Assembly: GCA_964059195.1 (NCBI GenBank)
Contig: CAXKWD010000005.1
Span: forward strand, 145,663,686 to 145,727,685
DNA length: 64,000 nt
Source: Ectobius pallidus
Taxonomy: Eukaryota; Arthropoda; Insecta; Blattodea; Ectobiidae
Reading direction: 5' to 3'
Positions 57,601 through 59,870 of this stretch are shown one piece after another (the stretch's first letter is position 1; every line of letters begins with the position of its first letter). The notes under the pieces are model-generated. The model was given only the letters and a program-made list of their open reading frames with translations. It had not been told where the DNA came from and searched no databases. Position numbers and translations under genes: made by a program.

Positions 57601-59148
57601 TGTTTATTATTAATAAAATATATAAATTCTAGAAGAATAAAATAATATAAAAATCTTAAAATTTCATGATATTAAAAAAATATATATACAAACGATTTTC
57701 GGTAAGACGTGGTGCGTATTTGCAGCAAAAATATCACCAACAATGGATGATTGAATGGCGAGATCTCATGTTCAGTTTTACAATCATTGTTGCCTATAGA
57801 ATAGTGCAGTCCAAAGAAAGTCTCCTTATTCTTCTATAGAAAGTTACTGAAAATGCAAGTAACGAAATAATATTGAAAAATCCTTCGCTATGATAAGGAG
57901 TTGCAGGCTTGTAATGAATGAAGAGAAAAGAAAGTCGCATGAGTTGTTTTCAAGGAAACTTTTTTCTTTTCTTTTTACTTACGTTTCTGTTTTCCAAAAA
58001 CATTAAACCACAAAATTTATAATGCTGAAGTAGTAATTTATGTTATTTTTTGCACTCCTTAGCTAATTATTGGTACTTACGAACGTTGTTGCCATGGATC
58101 GTAAGTTGACATTCCCACACGCAATCTTGTTGCTAGGGGCGATAAGCGTTTCCCGCCCGCAAACGCTTACGGCCCTCGGGCGGAAAGTGTTTGAGGGCTG
58201 TTATGAATATAACGACACACTTCATTATACAAGCCTTTATGGACAAGGCCCCCCTCATCACAAATATTCGGTTGCCATAAACAATAACAAATGCGAATCA
58301 TTTTCTGAAATAATCATCAATCTTCAAGAATGTATATACATAATATTTTCAAATAATATCACAATTAGTATAATTAAATTGATATAAGTAATCATCGTGC
58401 AAAAAATAGCATGCAATACACGGGCCGTAAAGGCATTACGGATCTCGGAAAATTGAAAACACTCGGCGCGAGCGCCTCGTGTTTTCAAACCATTTTCCTC
58501 TATCCGTAATCATGCCTTACGGCCCTTGTATCGCAATATACTATTGAATTGTAAATAAGCCTAATTAATAGATACACGATAATAGTTGTAGTAGTAGCAG
58601 GGTAATACGTAGTATTCTGTGCCGGTTAAAATGAAGGAAATTGAAATTTAGTTGTACGAAAGGGGGAAAAACAACAGTGACATCTGGTGATACTCTCAAT
58701 TACTATCATTACAGGCTAACACCTTTTTCTTTACACCTAATGGGCTAGCACCCCTTCTTTACGGTTCAGTCCGTAAAATGAAACTTTACAGAGTTCTGTT
58801 AACGTTTAGGCCTACGATTCAAAATAACATAATTCGTTTAACTCATACGGGACTCTTTTTCTTAAAAAGATAATATGGTAACAGCAAATACCCCTTACAG
58901 CAGAAGGCTCTTTTATAACTAATATAAAAACAAAGAATCGGACACTAAATAATTACGTTTTATGCCGCTCAGTTTGAATTGCTTACCTGGGAAGTACAAC
59001 AAATTGTGCAGAGGATGTTATGAGAAGGACGAGAGGACATCCCATGACGGAGATGCTGGAGAAAGATTCTTTGTGTAGGTTGTAGTCCCTCTCAGTCTGC
59101 GGGTCTTTAAAAGACAGCGTAAAGAACGTCGTGTGATTCATCAGGTCC
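6183..59148 (-). CDS. Ac3: Adenylate cyclase, type 3-like (3' half of gene, 11 exons)
   Basis: Membrane adenylate cyclase, which makes cyclic AMP from ATP at the plasma membrane. Exons: 58987-59148, 56619-56706, 20790-20906, 19040-19296, 15828-15903, 12585-12810, 11679-11761, 10574-10672, 8631-8754, 7570-7694, 6183-6662. The phases fit at every junction: 1837 nt gives one completing base plus 611 codons and a stop. Residues 1-233 hold membrane spans 7-12, with an N-C-T glycosylation sequon in the span 9-10 loop. Residues ~255-490 are the C2 domain. K350, D430, N437, R441 and K477 match the spacing of type 2 K938, D1018, N1025, R1029 and K1065, so C2 looks intact. The stretch [19 protein letters not shown] resembles type 3 more than types 1, 2 or 5; the subtype is inferred. 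The tail (~490-611) is polar and low complexity. The first half (spans 1-6, C1) is outside the window. Confidence 0.93.
7570..7694 (-). CDS. Ac3: Ac3-like exon, C2 catalytic core
   Basis: It encodes [20 protein letters not shown] and then [22 protein letters not shown]. It contains D430 (purine contact), N437 and R441 (transition-state contacts), the equivalents of D1018, N1025 and R1029 in type 2. Acceptor TTTCAG; donor CAG|GTAAAG. This is the strongest single piece of family evidence in the window. Confidence 0.97.
8051..8147. repeat. Short inverted repeat, possible older MITE
   Basis: GGCCGCCACTG near 8,051 is matched by CAGTGGCGGCC near 8,135, enclosing about 70 bp. The hAT MITE sits immediately beside it. 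No clear target duplication was seen. Confidence 0.4.
8157..8406. mobile_element. hAT-type MITE, 250 bp, with 8-bp target duplication
   Basis: Terminal inverted repeats start CAGCGGTTCCCAAACT and end AGTTTGGGAACCACTG. The 8-bp direct repeat CTCTAGGA flanks it at 8149-8156 and 8407-8414. The CAG...CTG termini and 8-bp duplication are hAT hallmarks. It has no coding capacity and lies in the cyclase intron between 7,694 and 8,631. Confidence 0.92.
8631..8754 (-). CDS. Ac3: Ac3-like exon, C2 domain ([11 protein letters not shown] block)
   Basis: A 124-nt exon encodes [20 protein letters not shown] and then [21 protein letters not shown]. The pattern of a small hydrophobic helix, then INxxSFNxFxLxxG, is normal for C2. 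Donor G|GTAAGA splits the Gly codon that opens the GINHGP motif of the next exon. Confidence 0.94.
8878..8940. repeat. (ATT)n microsatellite
   Basis: About 20 uninterrupted ATT units, followed by AT-rich simple sequence to about 8,980. Confidence 0.97.
9058..9120 (+). repeat. Degenerate tRNA-derived SINE fragment
   Basis: The stretch GTAGAGCGTCGGCACGGAGA and the later CCTGGCTCAAATACCC resemble the anticodon arm and B-box half of a tRNA-derived SINE. The A-box half is not recognisable. Confidence 0.4.
9399..10392 (+). mobile_element. Non-LTR retrotransposon (LINE) reverse-transcriptase 3' fragment, interrupted
   Basis: The left part reads ...[17 protein letters not shown] then NSSHFNKVF, and the right part reads [13 protein letters not shown] followed by [20 protein letters not shown]. 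These are end-of-reverse-transcriptase motifs of jockey/CR1-like LINEs. The two parts are separated by a 465-bp insertion (9525-9989). Removing it restores [15 protein letters not shown] in one frame. The ORF ends at 10,392. The copy is 5' truncated and dead. Confidence 0.82.
9525..9989. mobile_element. Inserted non-autonomous element, family 1 copy a
   Basis: It is flanked by the 5-bp direct repeat TTTTG (9520-9524, 9990-9994) and splits a LINE codon series. It begins CACTCCTTAGCTA and ends ATCGCAATATACTA. The right half holds GC-rich inverted segments around CCCTCGGCTGCGCCTCGGG. A second copy lies at 58,053-58,543. It has no recognised coding capacity; the short ORF shared by the two copies ends in the same residues. 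Confidence 0.75.
10574..10672 (-). CDS. Ac3: Ac3-like exon, C2 domain (ATP-binding Lys)
   Basis: A 99-nt exon encodes [20 protein letters not shown] followed by [13 protein letters not shown]. The Lys in IKTIG is residue 350 of the window protein and corresponds to K938 of mammalian type 2, which helps recognise adenine. Acceptor TTGCAG; donor AAG|GTGAGA; phase 0 at both ends. Confidence 0.95.
11679..11761 (-). CDS. Ac3: Ac3-like exon, C2 domain ([13 protein letters not shown] block)
   Basis: An 83-nt exon between TTTCAG and GCT|GTAAGT encodes [19 protein letters not shown] and then EVISDFDA. The NxQGxECxRxLNExIxDFD pattern is diagnostic for the cyclase C2 domain. The first two bases complete the Asp codon begun in the previous exon. 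Confidence 0.95.
11856..12514. mobile_element. TIR element with 9-bp target duplication, copy 1
   Basis: It is flanked by direct repeats TAATGAATA at 11847-11855 and 12515-12523. The ends are imperfect inverted repeats around GTTCGGATGTTTATGAC. The interior is AT-rich with many TCATATTTT words and no ORF. It shares end structure and the word ATGACATGTCATATTTTT with the element at 12,845. Confidence 0.78.
12585..12810 (-). CDS. Ac3: Ac3-like exon: helical linker and start of C2
   Basis: It encodes [18 protein letters not shown], the charged signalling helix after span 12, then [16 protein letters not shown] and [11 protein letters not shown]. The NILPPHVA and VLFASMPNF blocks are cyclase C2 hallmarks. 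Acceptor TTTCAG; donor G|GTAATA splits an Asp codon. Short transposon-like elements lie in both flanking introns, one starting 34 bp beyond the acceptor edge. Confidence 0.95.
12845..13320. mobile_element. TIR element with 9-bp target duplication, copy 2
   Basis: The 18-bp perfect inverted repeat GGGGCGGATTTCTATGAC lies at both ends, flanked by ATGATAAGT (12836-12844 and 13321-13329). The interior is non-coding and rich in TCATATTTT and GCATATTT. One end is only 34 bp from the acceptor of the first C2 exon, so the element may supply branch-point sequence. Confidence 0.82.
13321..15827. other. Cyclase intron sequence without a recognised feature
   Basis: AT-rich intron. The 26-bp phrase around CAGTGAGAGAGTGGGCTAAG occurs twice (near 13,331 and 13,496), so a local duplication is possible. 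Short ORFs on both strands show no family features. Confidence 0.45.
15828..15903 (-). CDS. Ac3: Ac3-like exon with membrane span 12
   Basis: A 76-nt exon between TTTCCAG and the donor CAT|GTAAGT encodes [15 protein letters not shown] and then [10 protein letters not shown]. This is the last membrane span; the basic end leads into the cytoplasmic C2 domain. It is too short for an ordinary ORF scan and is supported by splice sites, phase and hydrophobicity. Confidence 0.87.
16461..17110. mobile_element. Foldback mariner derivative, copy 1
   Basis: The right arm (from about 16,840 on the + strand) encodes the 3' end of a mariner transposase, with [14 protein letters not shown] and [15 protein letters not shown]. 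The left arm is the reverse complement of the same sequence, so the element is a large imperfect palindrome with a short spacer near 16,790-16,830. The left end after TA is CGAGGCAGAATCAAA; the matching right tip is missing. Confidence 0.85.
18568..18949. mobile_element. MITE with ~30-bp perfect terminal inverted repeats
   Basis: The left end reads AACTCGATCGGTAAGACCTG and the right end is its reverse complement; the match runs on through AGCCAAACA. A TA dinucleotide flanks each side. The interior (about 320 bp) is non-coding. TA flanks suggest the Tc1/mariner superfamily, but no transposase is present. Confidence 0.85.
19040..19296 (-). CDS. Ac3: Ac3-like exon with membrane spans 10-11
   Basis: The exon starts after TTCCAG with [14 protein letters not shown], a Cys-containing extracellular loop with an N-C-T glycosylation sequon. 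It continues through two hydrophobic spans ([32 protein letters not shown]) to an acidic loop ending NHRDWS. The donor AA|GTAAGT splits an Asn codon completed by the next exon. An extracellular glycosylated loop after span 9 is the usual cyclase topology. Confidence 0.9.
19406..20093. mobile_element. Foldback mariner derivative, copy 2 (complete ends)
   Basis: The ends CGAGGGAGAATCAAA and TTTGATTCTCCCTCG are flanked by TA on both sides. The transposase 3' end occurs on both strands: the minus-strand ORF has [16 protein letters not shown] and [16 protein letters not shown], and the + strand reads the same domain in the other arm. It is the same family and arrangement as the element at 16,461, so the palindromic form itself was mobilised. 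Confidence 0.92.
20790..20906 (-). CDS. Ac3: Ac3-like exon with membrane span 9
   Basis: A 117-nt exon in phase 0 at both ends, with acceptor TTTACAG and donor ATG|GTATTA, a weaker donor than its neighbours. It encodes [16 protein letters not shown] and then the span [18 protein letters not shown]. It fits directly between the span 8 exon and the extracellular-loop exon. Confidence 0.88.
22430..22690 (-). repeat. Dispersed repeat, reverse-orientation relative of 37,480-37,590
   Basis: About 110 bp at 22,570-22,690 matches the reverse complement of 37,480-37,590 (shared words AATAACCACGTAC, GAAATGTTCTCC, GGAAATTTTCTTT and TAAGTTCAGCTT). The minus-strand ORF across 22,390-22,632 shows no family features. 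Confidence 0.6.
23321..24190 (+). mobile_element. Helentron-associated (pearl/DINE-like) element with ACTC microsatellite and ~155-bp tandem core
   Basis: The leader TCCCTATAATATAAAGCCAC is followed by (ACTC)n to about 23,400. Five tandem units of about 155 bp follow, each with GCCCACTTCCAGATGAGC and a variant of GAAACTTGGTACACATATAG. A second copy with one unit is at 24,987. A short leader, tetranucleotide microsatellite and ~150-bp core define pearl/DINE-type elements; the assignment is inferred from architecture. Confidence 0.7.
24241..24375 (+). mobile_element. Solo mariner 3' end
   Basis: The stretch GCGACTATGTAGAAAAGTAG reads as the terminal RDYVEK and stop of a mariner transposase. 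It is followed by 3' UTR-like sequence and an end CCTCG before TA. Only the last ~135 bp remain. Confidence 0.6.
24987..25340 (+). mobile_element. Pearl/DINE-like element, one core unit, with GC-rich 3' hairpin
   Basis: It has the same leader (TCCCTATAATATAAAGCCAC) as the copy at 23,321 but one core unit and only a trace of the CACT array. The 3' end carries a strong stem-loop, GGGGGCGGAGCCCCC, followed by the dyad GTGAGCGAAGCGAGTCAC. A 3' terminal hairpin is expected in Helitron-class elements. Confidence 0.7.
25546..25680 (-). CDS. Isolated exon-like ORF, 45 codons, possible alternative first exon
   Basis: An ATG in good context (AAAATGT) opens 45 codons beginning [20 protein letters not shown] and ends at a strong donor, ACC|GTAAGT, in phase 0. 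An in-frame TGA lies ten codons upstream with no acceptor between, so it would be a first coding exon. Its phase fits the span 9 cyclase exon at 20,906, which could give a short isoform with spans 9-12 and C2. It could instead belong to an unrelated small gene, or be chance. Confidence 0.4.
26260..28086 (+). mobile_element. GTCC-microsatellite element (DINE/pearl-like), copy A, long form
   Basis: It begins at AAGTGCAAGTATGG, preceded by TTATT, and ends after CATACTGGCACTT and a conserved ~25-bp tail to GATTTTATT; the 13-bp ends are inverted. After ~50 bp comes (GTCC/GTCT)n, then three ~150-bp tandem modules starting AACTCAAATACGCTTTATCG. The long form adds about 1.2 kb that includes a tRNA-like block near 27,440-27,530. 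It is almost the same as copy C. Confidence 0.8.
27440..27530 (+). repeat. tRNA-like (SINE) block inside copy A
   Basis: TGGTCTTGGGGTAAGATGCT resembles an A box and CACGTTCGAGTCGACCC a B box, spaced about as in a tRNA. The same block is in copy C near 39,605-39,685. No complete cloverleaf was worked out. Confidence 0.45.
28838..29657 (-). mobile_element. Degenerate mariner transposon, internally deleted
   Basis: The ends are inverted: CGAGGGTAGATGAAATATAA at the left and the reverse of a close variant at the right, with TATAAACGAGACTATTTT near both. Minus-strand fragments read [19 protein letters not shown] (helix-turn-helix region of a mariner) and LLHDNARA (around the catalytic Asp). At ~820 bp it is shorter than a normal 1.3-kb mariner and has stops. 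TA is kept only at the left. Confidence 0.8.
29814..30175. repeat. Tandem duplication, ~180-bp unit x2
   Basis: Unit 1 (about 29,814-29,994) and unit 2 (29,995-30,175) share long identical blocks, for example GTCCGCTATTTTCTGTTGAT and GCAATGAATGAAATTGTGCT. Unit 2 lies about 110 bp beyond the nested gene stop, so the duplication covers its probable 3' UTR. Confidence 0.9.
29833..29838 (-). terminator. Candidate poly(A) signal of the nested gene
   Basis: AATAAA on the minus strand lies about 450 nt after the stop at 30,288, in the outer unit of a tandem duplication. The inner unit has lost the signal (AATTTTATAG on the + strand). I saw no nearer AATAAA. Confidence 0.35.
30288..33830 (-). CDS. 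Large terminal exon of the nested repeat-protein gene
   Basis: An uninterrupted frame of 1,181 codons to TGA at 30,288-30,290, starting after the acceptor CCAAAG with V-Y-M; the first internal ATG is at 33,824. Repeat units follow the pattern [12 protein letters not shown], then [15 protein letters not shown], then [18 protein letters not shown]. The C-terminal third is unique and includes [20 protein letters not shown] and [20 protein letters not shown], the best segments for a homology search. The exon may be conserved only in close relatives, as repeat proteins often are. Confidence 0.82.
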   Translation of the reverse strand: MYMAYKMPTGAVERFRSPPEATATYAGEPQDSAATVKENVEIKPQGLGKTLIRGNKQIASRNEPKFPPPVQVKTLESTLDFLAIPSTIYPEIKKNHAYKPEVFSFSKHSSTSELWPSYETMAQSKKLKEQKRAFEALKSQVVMAKYNPYHNNLVKRDDDKIRGMYSLSKSLSESEPWPSYETLNQSTKPGEQKSEIEVFKSQDAAEKYNPYHNNLVKRDDNKIRLSKHSSRTEPWPSYETLYQSTNPREQKSEIEVFKSQDAAGKYNPYHNNLVKRDDDKIRGMYSLSKSLSESEPWPSYETLNQSTKPGEQKSEIEVFKSQDAAEKYNPYHNNLVKRDDNKIRLSKHSSRTEPWPSYETLYQSTNPREQKSEIEVFKSQDAAGKYNPYHNNLVKRDDDKIRGMYSLSKSLSESEPWPSYETLNQSTKPGEQKIEIEVFKSQDAAEKYNPYHNNLVKRDDNKIRLSKRSSRTEPWPSYETLDQSTNPREQKSEIEVFKSQDAAGKYNPYHNNLVKRDDDKIRGMYSLSKSLSESEPWPSYETLNQSTKPGEQKSEIEVFKSQDAAEKYNPYHNNLVKRDGEKIRIVYRIPKRLSRSESRHSYETLEQSTKSGEQKRAIQVLNSQDAMPKYSPNHDNPVKRDGDKIRGMYSLSKSLSESEPWPSNETLDQSTKPREQKRFIQVSNSQDAMAKYSPNNDNSVKTDGDKIRIVYTPSKRLSKSEPRHSNETLEESKKPEEQKTATEVFESQDVMKKYDPHHSDPVKMDGDKVSRAYSPQEPILDGILTRLQFVKSQPNMGAQPLSYPPPTLMKYDDSKVLRRPSFHQLQQMKKVEEQKTAYKEQIQASHTLLAMYQKNKQSDMKGTNNVFDLTDTTLNTHSTHAQNNPATADQPEEEKPEVKEVGNRYEKLMKPTTNLPVPVEAHPEKSVALTRHSFRLFEKRPTLREQVAKLISERIARSRTYFPETFLYVSKLIREFREFAYDARDPPAQTLRLLPPLRLLSPPSEEPKPDQSARDDLHRPSQSINLTPNLHQRMPDKPPTPLEEPRPPSAKLTPPPEEAPKSTGEYSSQAEETLGIKLPQANVRRLSSSEINLAKLKDLSLEDRLVVFATEFPVKLRYYEVNPSGIPNQPKRLQFKYRAENIDFMDSTPELSQNVVQTTRNFEQLNEASSTASRLRETNR
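30288..37080 (-). CDS. Nested gene for a long repeat protein, function unknown
   Basis: At least two exons, 36844-37080 (5' limit uncertain) and 30288-33830, join in frame as [15 protein letters not shown] through donor AAG|GTAATT and acceptor CCAAAG. The product would exceed 1,200 residues: a basic/polar N-terminus, about eleven tandem ~60-residue repeats, then a non-repeat part with proline-rich segments ([16 protein letters not shown]) and charged helices. There is no signal peptide or membrane span. The open 3.5-kb frame, with repeats drifting in frame and not broken, argues it is real. I do not recognise the family; a cytoskeletal or germline role would be speculation. It lies wholly in one cyclase intron, same strand. 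Confidence 0.7.
31510..33525 (-). repeat. In-frame tandem protein-repeat array, ~11 units
   Basis: Eleven units of 57-62 residues. Units at the C-terminal end of the array (near 31,510-32,090) are diverged; the central six are almost identical in pairs. The unit lengths alternate because every second unit has a four-residue extension (GMYS), giving a dimeric 120-residue (360-bp) period. Confidence 0.93.
32090..33410. repeat. Homogenised 360-bp higher-order tandem repeat
   Basis: The same 20-mer, CAAGGTTCTGATTCGGATAA, starts at 32,221, 32,581, 32,941 and 33,301, exactly 360 bp apart. The copies differ by only a few bases across the whole unit, including at silent sites. This points to recent unequal crossing-over or gene conversion. 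Confidence 0.95.
34229..34748. mobile_element. Foldback mariner derivative, different subfamily
   Basis: The ends CGACGGTGGATCGAAAAGTAA and TTACTTTTCGATCCACCCTCG are flanked by TA. The right arm (from about 34,498) encodes a mariner transposase C-terminus: [20 protein letters not shown] to [13 protein letters not shown] and stop. The left arm (34,229-34,467) is the reverse complement of the right, with a 30-bp spacer (34,468-34,497). The sequence differs from the elements at 16.5 and 19.4 kb. Confidence 0.92.
34999..35280 (+). repeat. tRNA-derived SINE
   Basis: ATGGCTGAGCAGTTATACTG resembles an A box and GACCCGGGATCAAATAT a B box, about 35 bp apart. A tail continues through GCCGGGTGCCCCGG to about 35,280. 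No target duplication was identified. Confidence 0.6.
35455..36076 (-). mobile_element. LINE 3' fragment (reverse-transcriptase C-terminus and 3' UTR)
   Basis: The minus-strand ORF at 35,820-36,038 ends [20 protein letters not shown] then [16 protein letters not shown], a normal LINE reverse-transcriptase tail. The 3' UTR continues to about 35,455 and contains a block also found at 49,851. The upstream side is cut by the hAT-like element at 36,085. Confidence 0.72.
36085..36798. mobile_element. hAT-type non-autonomous element, 714 bp, 8-bp target duplication
   Basis: The ends TAGACCTGGGATTTTA and TAAAATCCCAGGTCTA are perfect 16-bp inverted repeats. ACTATTAT flanks it at 36,077-36,084 and 36,799-36,806. 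The interior is full of GCCTATTTT words and has no transposase. It lies in the nested gene intron, 37 bp after the donor edge at 36,844. Confidence 0.93.
36844..37080 (-). CDS. Upstream exon of the nested gene (5' limit uncertain)
   Basis: The 3' limit is the donor AAG|GTAATT at 36,844. The frame that joins the large exon reads [20 protein letters not shown] and on to MPESIPK. Going upstream it stays open to a TAG at the candidate acceptor CCTCACCTTAG (AG at 37,081-37,082), giving a 79-codon exon. The first ATG in frame is at 36,984 (MDIPRQKS). A further 5' exon may therefore exist. Confidence 0.55.
37022..37429 (-). other. Overlapping open frame, possible 5' exon or shadow of the nested gene
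   Basis: This frame contains an ATG at 37,348 in good context (AAAATGG), reading [20 protein letters not shown], and runs to TAG at 37,022. It is offset by one base from the frame that continues into the nested gene. I found no splice pair that joins them without a stop. It could be a separate small ORF, an upstream ORF, or a frameshifted start of the nested gene. Confidence 0.3.
37480..37590 (+). repeat. Dispersed repeat shared with 22,570-22,690
   Basis: About 110 bp, inverted relative to the copy near 22.6 kb. It lies just upstream of the 5' end of the nested gene and ends at GTGGTTATTAAGTGCCAG, running into a short piece of the AAGTGCCAGTATGG element. Confidence 0.6.
37629..37685. repeat. 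(ATT)n microsatellite
   Basis: About 19 ATT units directly abutting the 5' end of the AAGTGCCAGTATGG element copy B. Confidence 0.97.
37686..38576 (+). mobile_element. GTCC-microsatellite element, copy B, short form
   Basis: It has the same 5' end, microsatellite, ~150-bp modules (starts near 37,780, 37,942 and 38,087) and 3' end as the other copies. It lacks the ~1.2-kb block of the long form. Copy C starts immediately after it, sharing the TTATT junction. Confidence 0.82.
38577..40244 (+). mobile_element. GTCC-microsatellite element, copy C, long form
   Basis: It is nearly identical over its whole length to copy A at 26,260-28,086, including the tRNA-like block and the 3' end CATACTGGCACTT. 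It begins right where copy B ends. Confidence 0.82.
40326..40556 (+). repeat. tRNA-derived SINE (polyneopteran-type)
   Basis: GGGTGGCGCAGTTACTATCG resembles an A box and GGTTGCGGGTTCGGTTCT a B box. The body carries TGGCATGTAAAAGAACTCCT and CCGGCACACCGGCG, which I recognise as a SINE body widespread in insect genomes. It ends in an ACCAACC-type tail. Confidence 0.75.
40700..43270. other. Giant-intron sequence with no recognised gene
   Basis: AT-rich; apart from the 41.6-kb duplication I see only short ORFs without family features. Confidence 0.45.
41590..41745. repeat. Degenerate tandem duplication, ~79-bp unit x2
   Basis: TATTTATTTTGAACTTTCTC occurs near 41,620 and 41,704, with related flanks (TTGTAAGTTTC / TTGTATGTTTC and ATGGTTAATT). 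Confidence 0.8.
43280..43350. repeat. Inverted-repeat end resembling a pogo/Tigger-type TIR
   Basis: TTAATTCGGTATCCGGACAG is followed by a near-inverted CCAGTCCGAATTAGCGGG, so the segment can fold. The CCGGAC...GTCCG pattern is common at pogo-type transposon ends. No transposase is seen. Confidence 0.4.
43595..44085 (+). mobile_element. LINE reverse-transcriptase C-terminal fragment
   Basis: The frame reads [40 protein letters not shown] and then [14 protein letters not shown]. This matches the end of LINE reverse transcriptases (a query for a glycine, a leucine-rich helix, then [11 protein letters not shown]). A Cys/His cluster, [18 protein letters not shown], lies at the end. It is truncated at the 5' side. 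Confidence 0.72.
45047..46161 (+). mobile_element. GTCC-microsatellite element, copy D, expanded core
   Basis: The same ends as copies A-C with five core modules (AACTCAAATACG-type starts near 45,145, 45,225, 45,367, 45,525 and 45,668). One module is shortened to about 80 bp. Confidence 0.82.
46162..48400. other. Giant-intron sequence with no recognised gene
   Basis: No transposon ends or conserved coding segments are visible; only short ORFs. Confidence 0.45.
48440..49268 (-). mobile_element. Helitron/HINE-like element with terminal hairpin
   Basis: Read on the minus strand it opens ATATAAAGACGAATTTATGT with GTGTCTGTCC, and ends in the dyad ACCCAAGCGACGCCGGGT. Inside is GCCATGAAACTTCGGGAAAC, resembling the GAAACTTGGTA module of the other families. 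The superfamily assignment rests on architecture only. Confidence 0.5.
49808..50210 (-). mobile_element. LINE 3' UTR with (TTA)n tail
   Basis: The block AAAGTTAAGACCGTAAGGTC with CTTCCACTTCACCAG matches the 3' UTR of the LINE at 35,455. Read on the minus strand it is followed by about 14 ATT units (49,808-49,850). Such a microsatellite directly at the 3' end is typical of several LINE clades. Confidence 0.6.
50340..50540 (+). mobile_element. LINE C-terminal fragment (GRPRQRW motif)
   Basis: In the second frame it reads [20 protein letters not shown] and [20 protein letters not shown]. The WxWxGHxxR...GRPxxRW signature marks the C-terminus of a LINE polyprotein. The rest of the element is absent. 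Confidence 0.78.
50600..52020. other. Giant-intron sequence with no recognised gene
   Basis: The ORF at 50,679-51,077 has no family features. No transposon ends were seen. Confidence 0.4.
52363..52397. repeat. (ATT)n microsatellite, short
   Basis: About 11 ATT units. Confidence 0.95.
52663..52745. repeat. Compound (ATT)n(ATC)n microsatellite
   Basis: About 16 ATT units pass into about 11 ATC units; the array ends at the target duplication of the adjacent hAT MITE. Confidence 0.97.
52753..52931. mobile_element. hAT-type MITE, 179 bp, 8-bp target duplication
   Basis: The ends CATAGGTGAGCAACTG and CAGTTGCGCACCCATG are imperfect inverted repeats. TCCTAGAC flanks it at 52,745-52,752 and 52,932-52,939. 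Confidence 0.92.
53325..53435. repeat. Imperfect palindrome, possible foldback MITE
   Basis: AAGTACGCAAAATAACGCTT near 53,325 is mirrored by AAAGTTTTTGCGTAC near 53,410. The centre holds the direct repeat GCCGAGGC-GTAA-GCCGAGGC. Confidence 0.6.
53634..54502 (-). mobile_element. GTCC-microsatellite element, copy E, inverted
   Basis: The same family as copies A-D, on the opposite strand: the 5' end GGCACTT is at 54,502, the microsatellite near 54,425-54,460, and the 3' end near 53,634 with AAGTGCCAGTATG at about 53,670. It is close to copies B and D in its 3' portion. Confidence 0.85.
54594..54675. repeat. (AAT)n microsatellite
   Basis: About 27 near-perfect AAT units, the longest array in the window. 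Confidence 0.97.
55396..56265. mobile_element. Dispersed repeat family 2, long copy
   Basis: It starts with TTTAGGTAGATTTGAAAATC and ends TTCGAAATCTACCTCCGCCT...GCCTAAA, so the two termini are partly inverted. It includes an (AT)n tract at 55,530-55,566. The 3' 400 bp recurs at 59,590-59,870 (GAAACCACGTCTTGTGGGGT, GTTGAAAAGCT, ATGCCAAGGCTAAAGAAGAA). No transposase is seen. Confidence 0.65.
56619..56706 (-). CDS. Ac3: Ac3-like exon with membrane span 8
   Basis: An 88-nt exon encodes [20 protein letters not shown] and then MIVAEFFPS, a hydrophobic span followed by the EFFP motif common after span 8. The acceptor is TTGCAG and the donor TCG|GTGAGT, phase 0. The next in-frame exon is 35.7 kb downstream at 20,906. 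Joining them gives [15 protein letters not shown], which reads like the loop of other cyclases. Confidence 0.88.
56760..58040. other. Cyclase intron between span 7 and 8 exons, no recognised feature
   Basis: AT-rich with no ORF of note; the family-1 element follows at 58,053. Confidence 0.45.
58053..58543. mobile_element. Non-autonomous element, family 1 copy b
   Basis: It is homologous end to end with the insertion at 9,525-9,989 (starts CACTCCTTAGCTA, ends ATCGCAATATACTA). The left half contains an extra GC-rich inverted block, GCCCTCGGGCGGAAAGTGTT with its partner CCCGCCCGCAAACGC. A target duplication is not clear here. Confidence 0.75.
58987..59148 (-). CDS. Ac3: Ac3-like exon with membrane span 7
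   Basis: The exon is bounded by an acceptor ending TTGCAG and the donor AG|GTAAGC. It encodes [14 protein letters not shown] followed by span 7, ending in VVLP. The acidic lead-in before span 7 and the closing VLPR are typical of the cyclase second membrane cluster. It begins with the last base of a codon whose first two bases are in an exon outside the window, so an upstream exon must exist. It ends two bases into an Arg codon completed by the next exon. Confidence 0.9.
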
Positions 59149-59329
59149 CTGCAACCAACATAATTGTCGAGTACATTATTTCTGTAGTCATTTTACACTG
59201 GGGAACGGATACTTCACAGCAAACGTAAATAGGTTCAAACTAACAAACTACCTCTGCTACTGTAAAGATTGTGAACATGATACAATGTACTACCATGTAT
59301 TGTATACGTGCACTAGACATAGAGAGGCA

Positions 59330-59500
59330 CAACGAACCCTACCGAGCGGCGTGGTTGAAATGGCAACGTCTTGGACTCGCATTCAGGAGGCCCCAGGTTC
59401 AAATCCCTTGGCCGACCAATTTAACGGCCGGTCTCCTTACCCAGGGTAGCTAAGGCTGGCTTGGAACCATGGATAAGGAGGCTGTGGGTTCGAGTCTCGC
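59330..59500 (+). repeat. tRNA-derived SINE with two B-box-like motifs
   Basis: GGCGTGGTTGAAATGGCAAC resembles an A box and CCAGGTTCAAATCCC a B box. A second motif, GTGGGTTCGAGTCTCGCC, follows about 95 bp later, suggesting a dimeric or nested tRNA-like unit. Confidence 0.6.
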
Positions 59501-59589
59501 CTCGGGCATGGGTGTTTTCGTGTAATAAGAGGATAAAGGAAAACAAGGGAAAAGGGGGTTTTGGGGCTGAGAGCGGAGGTGGATGGATG

Positions 59590-59870
59590 GAAATTAGAAA
59601 TTTTTGAAACCACGTCTTGTGGGGTATCGTTGAAAAGCTATTGATGAGTTCTCCACAAATGAATAACTAGTTTCTCAATAGCTCTCATATAAGGCGAGAT
59701 TTGAATGTTTGAAAAAGTGCTCTTTCCTCTTTTTTGCAGATATTATTGAGGGTTTGTCATGCCAAGGCTAAAGAAGAAGAGTGCTGCGTAGCGACAATAA
59801 ATTAAACCAAAAGCACTTCGAAATCTACCTCTGCCTGTAGGCCTGCCTAAAGGAATTTTTTTAATTCTAT
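59590..59870. mobile_element. Dispersed repeat family 2, short copy
   Basis: It matches the 3' part of the element at 55,396-56,265 with about 150 bp missing from the middle. Confidence 0.65.
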
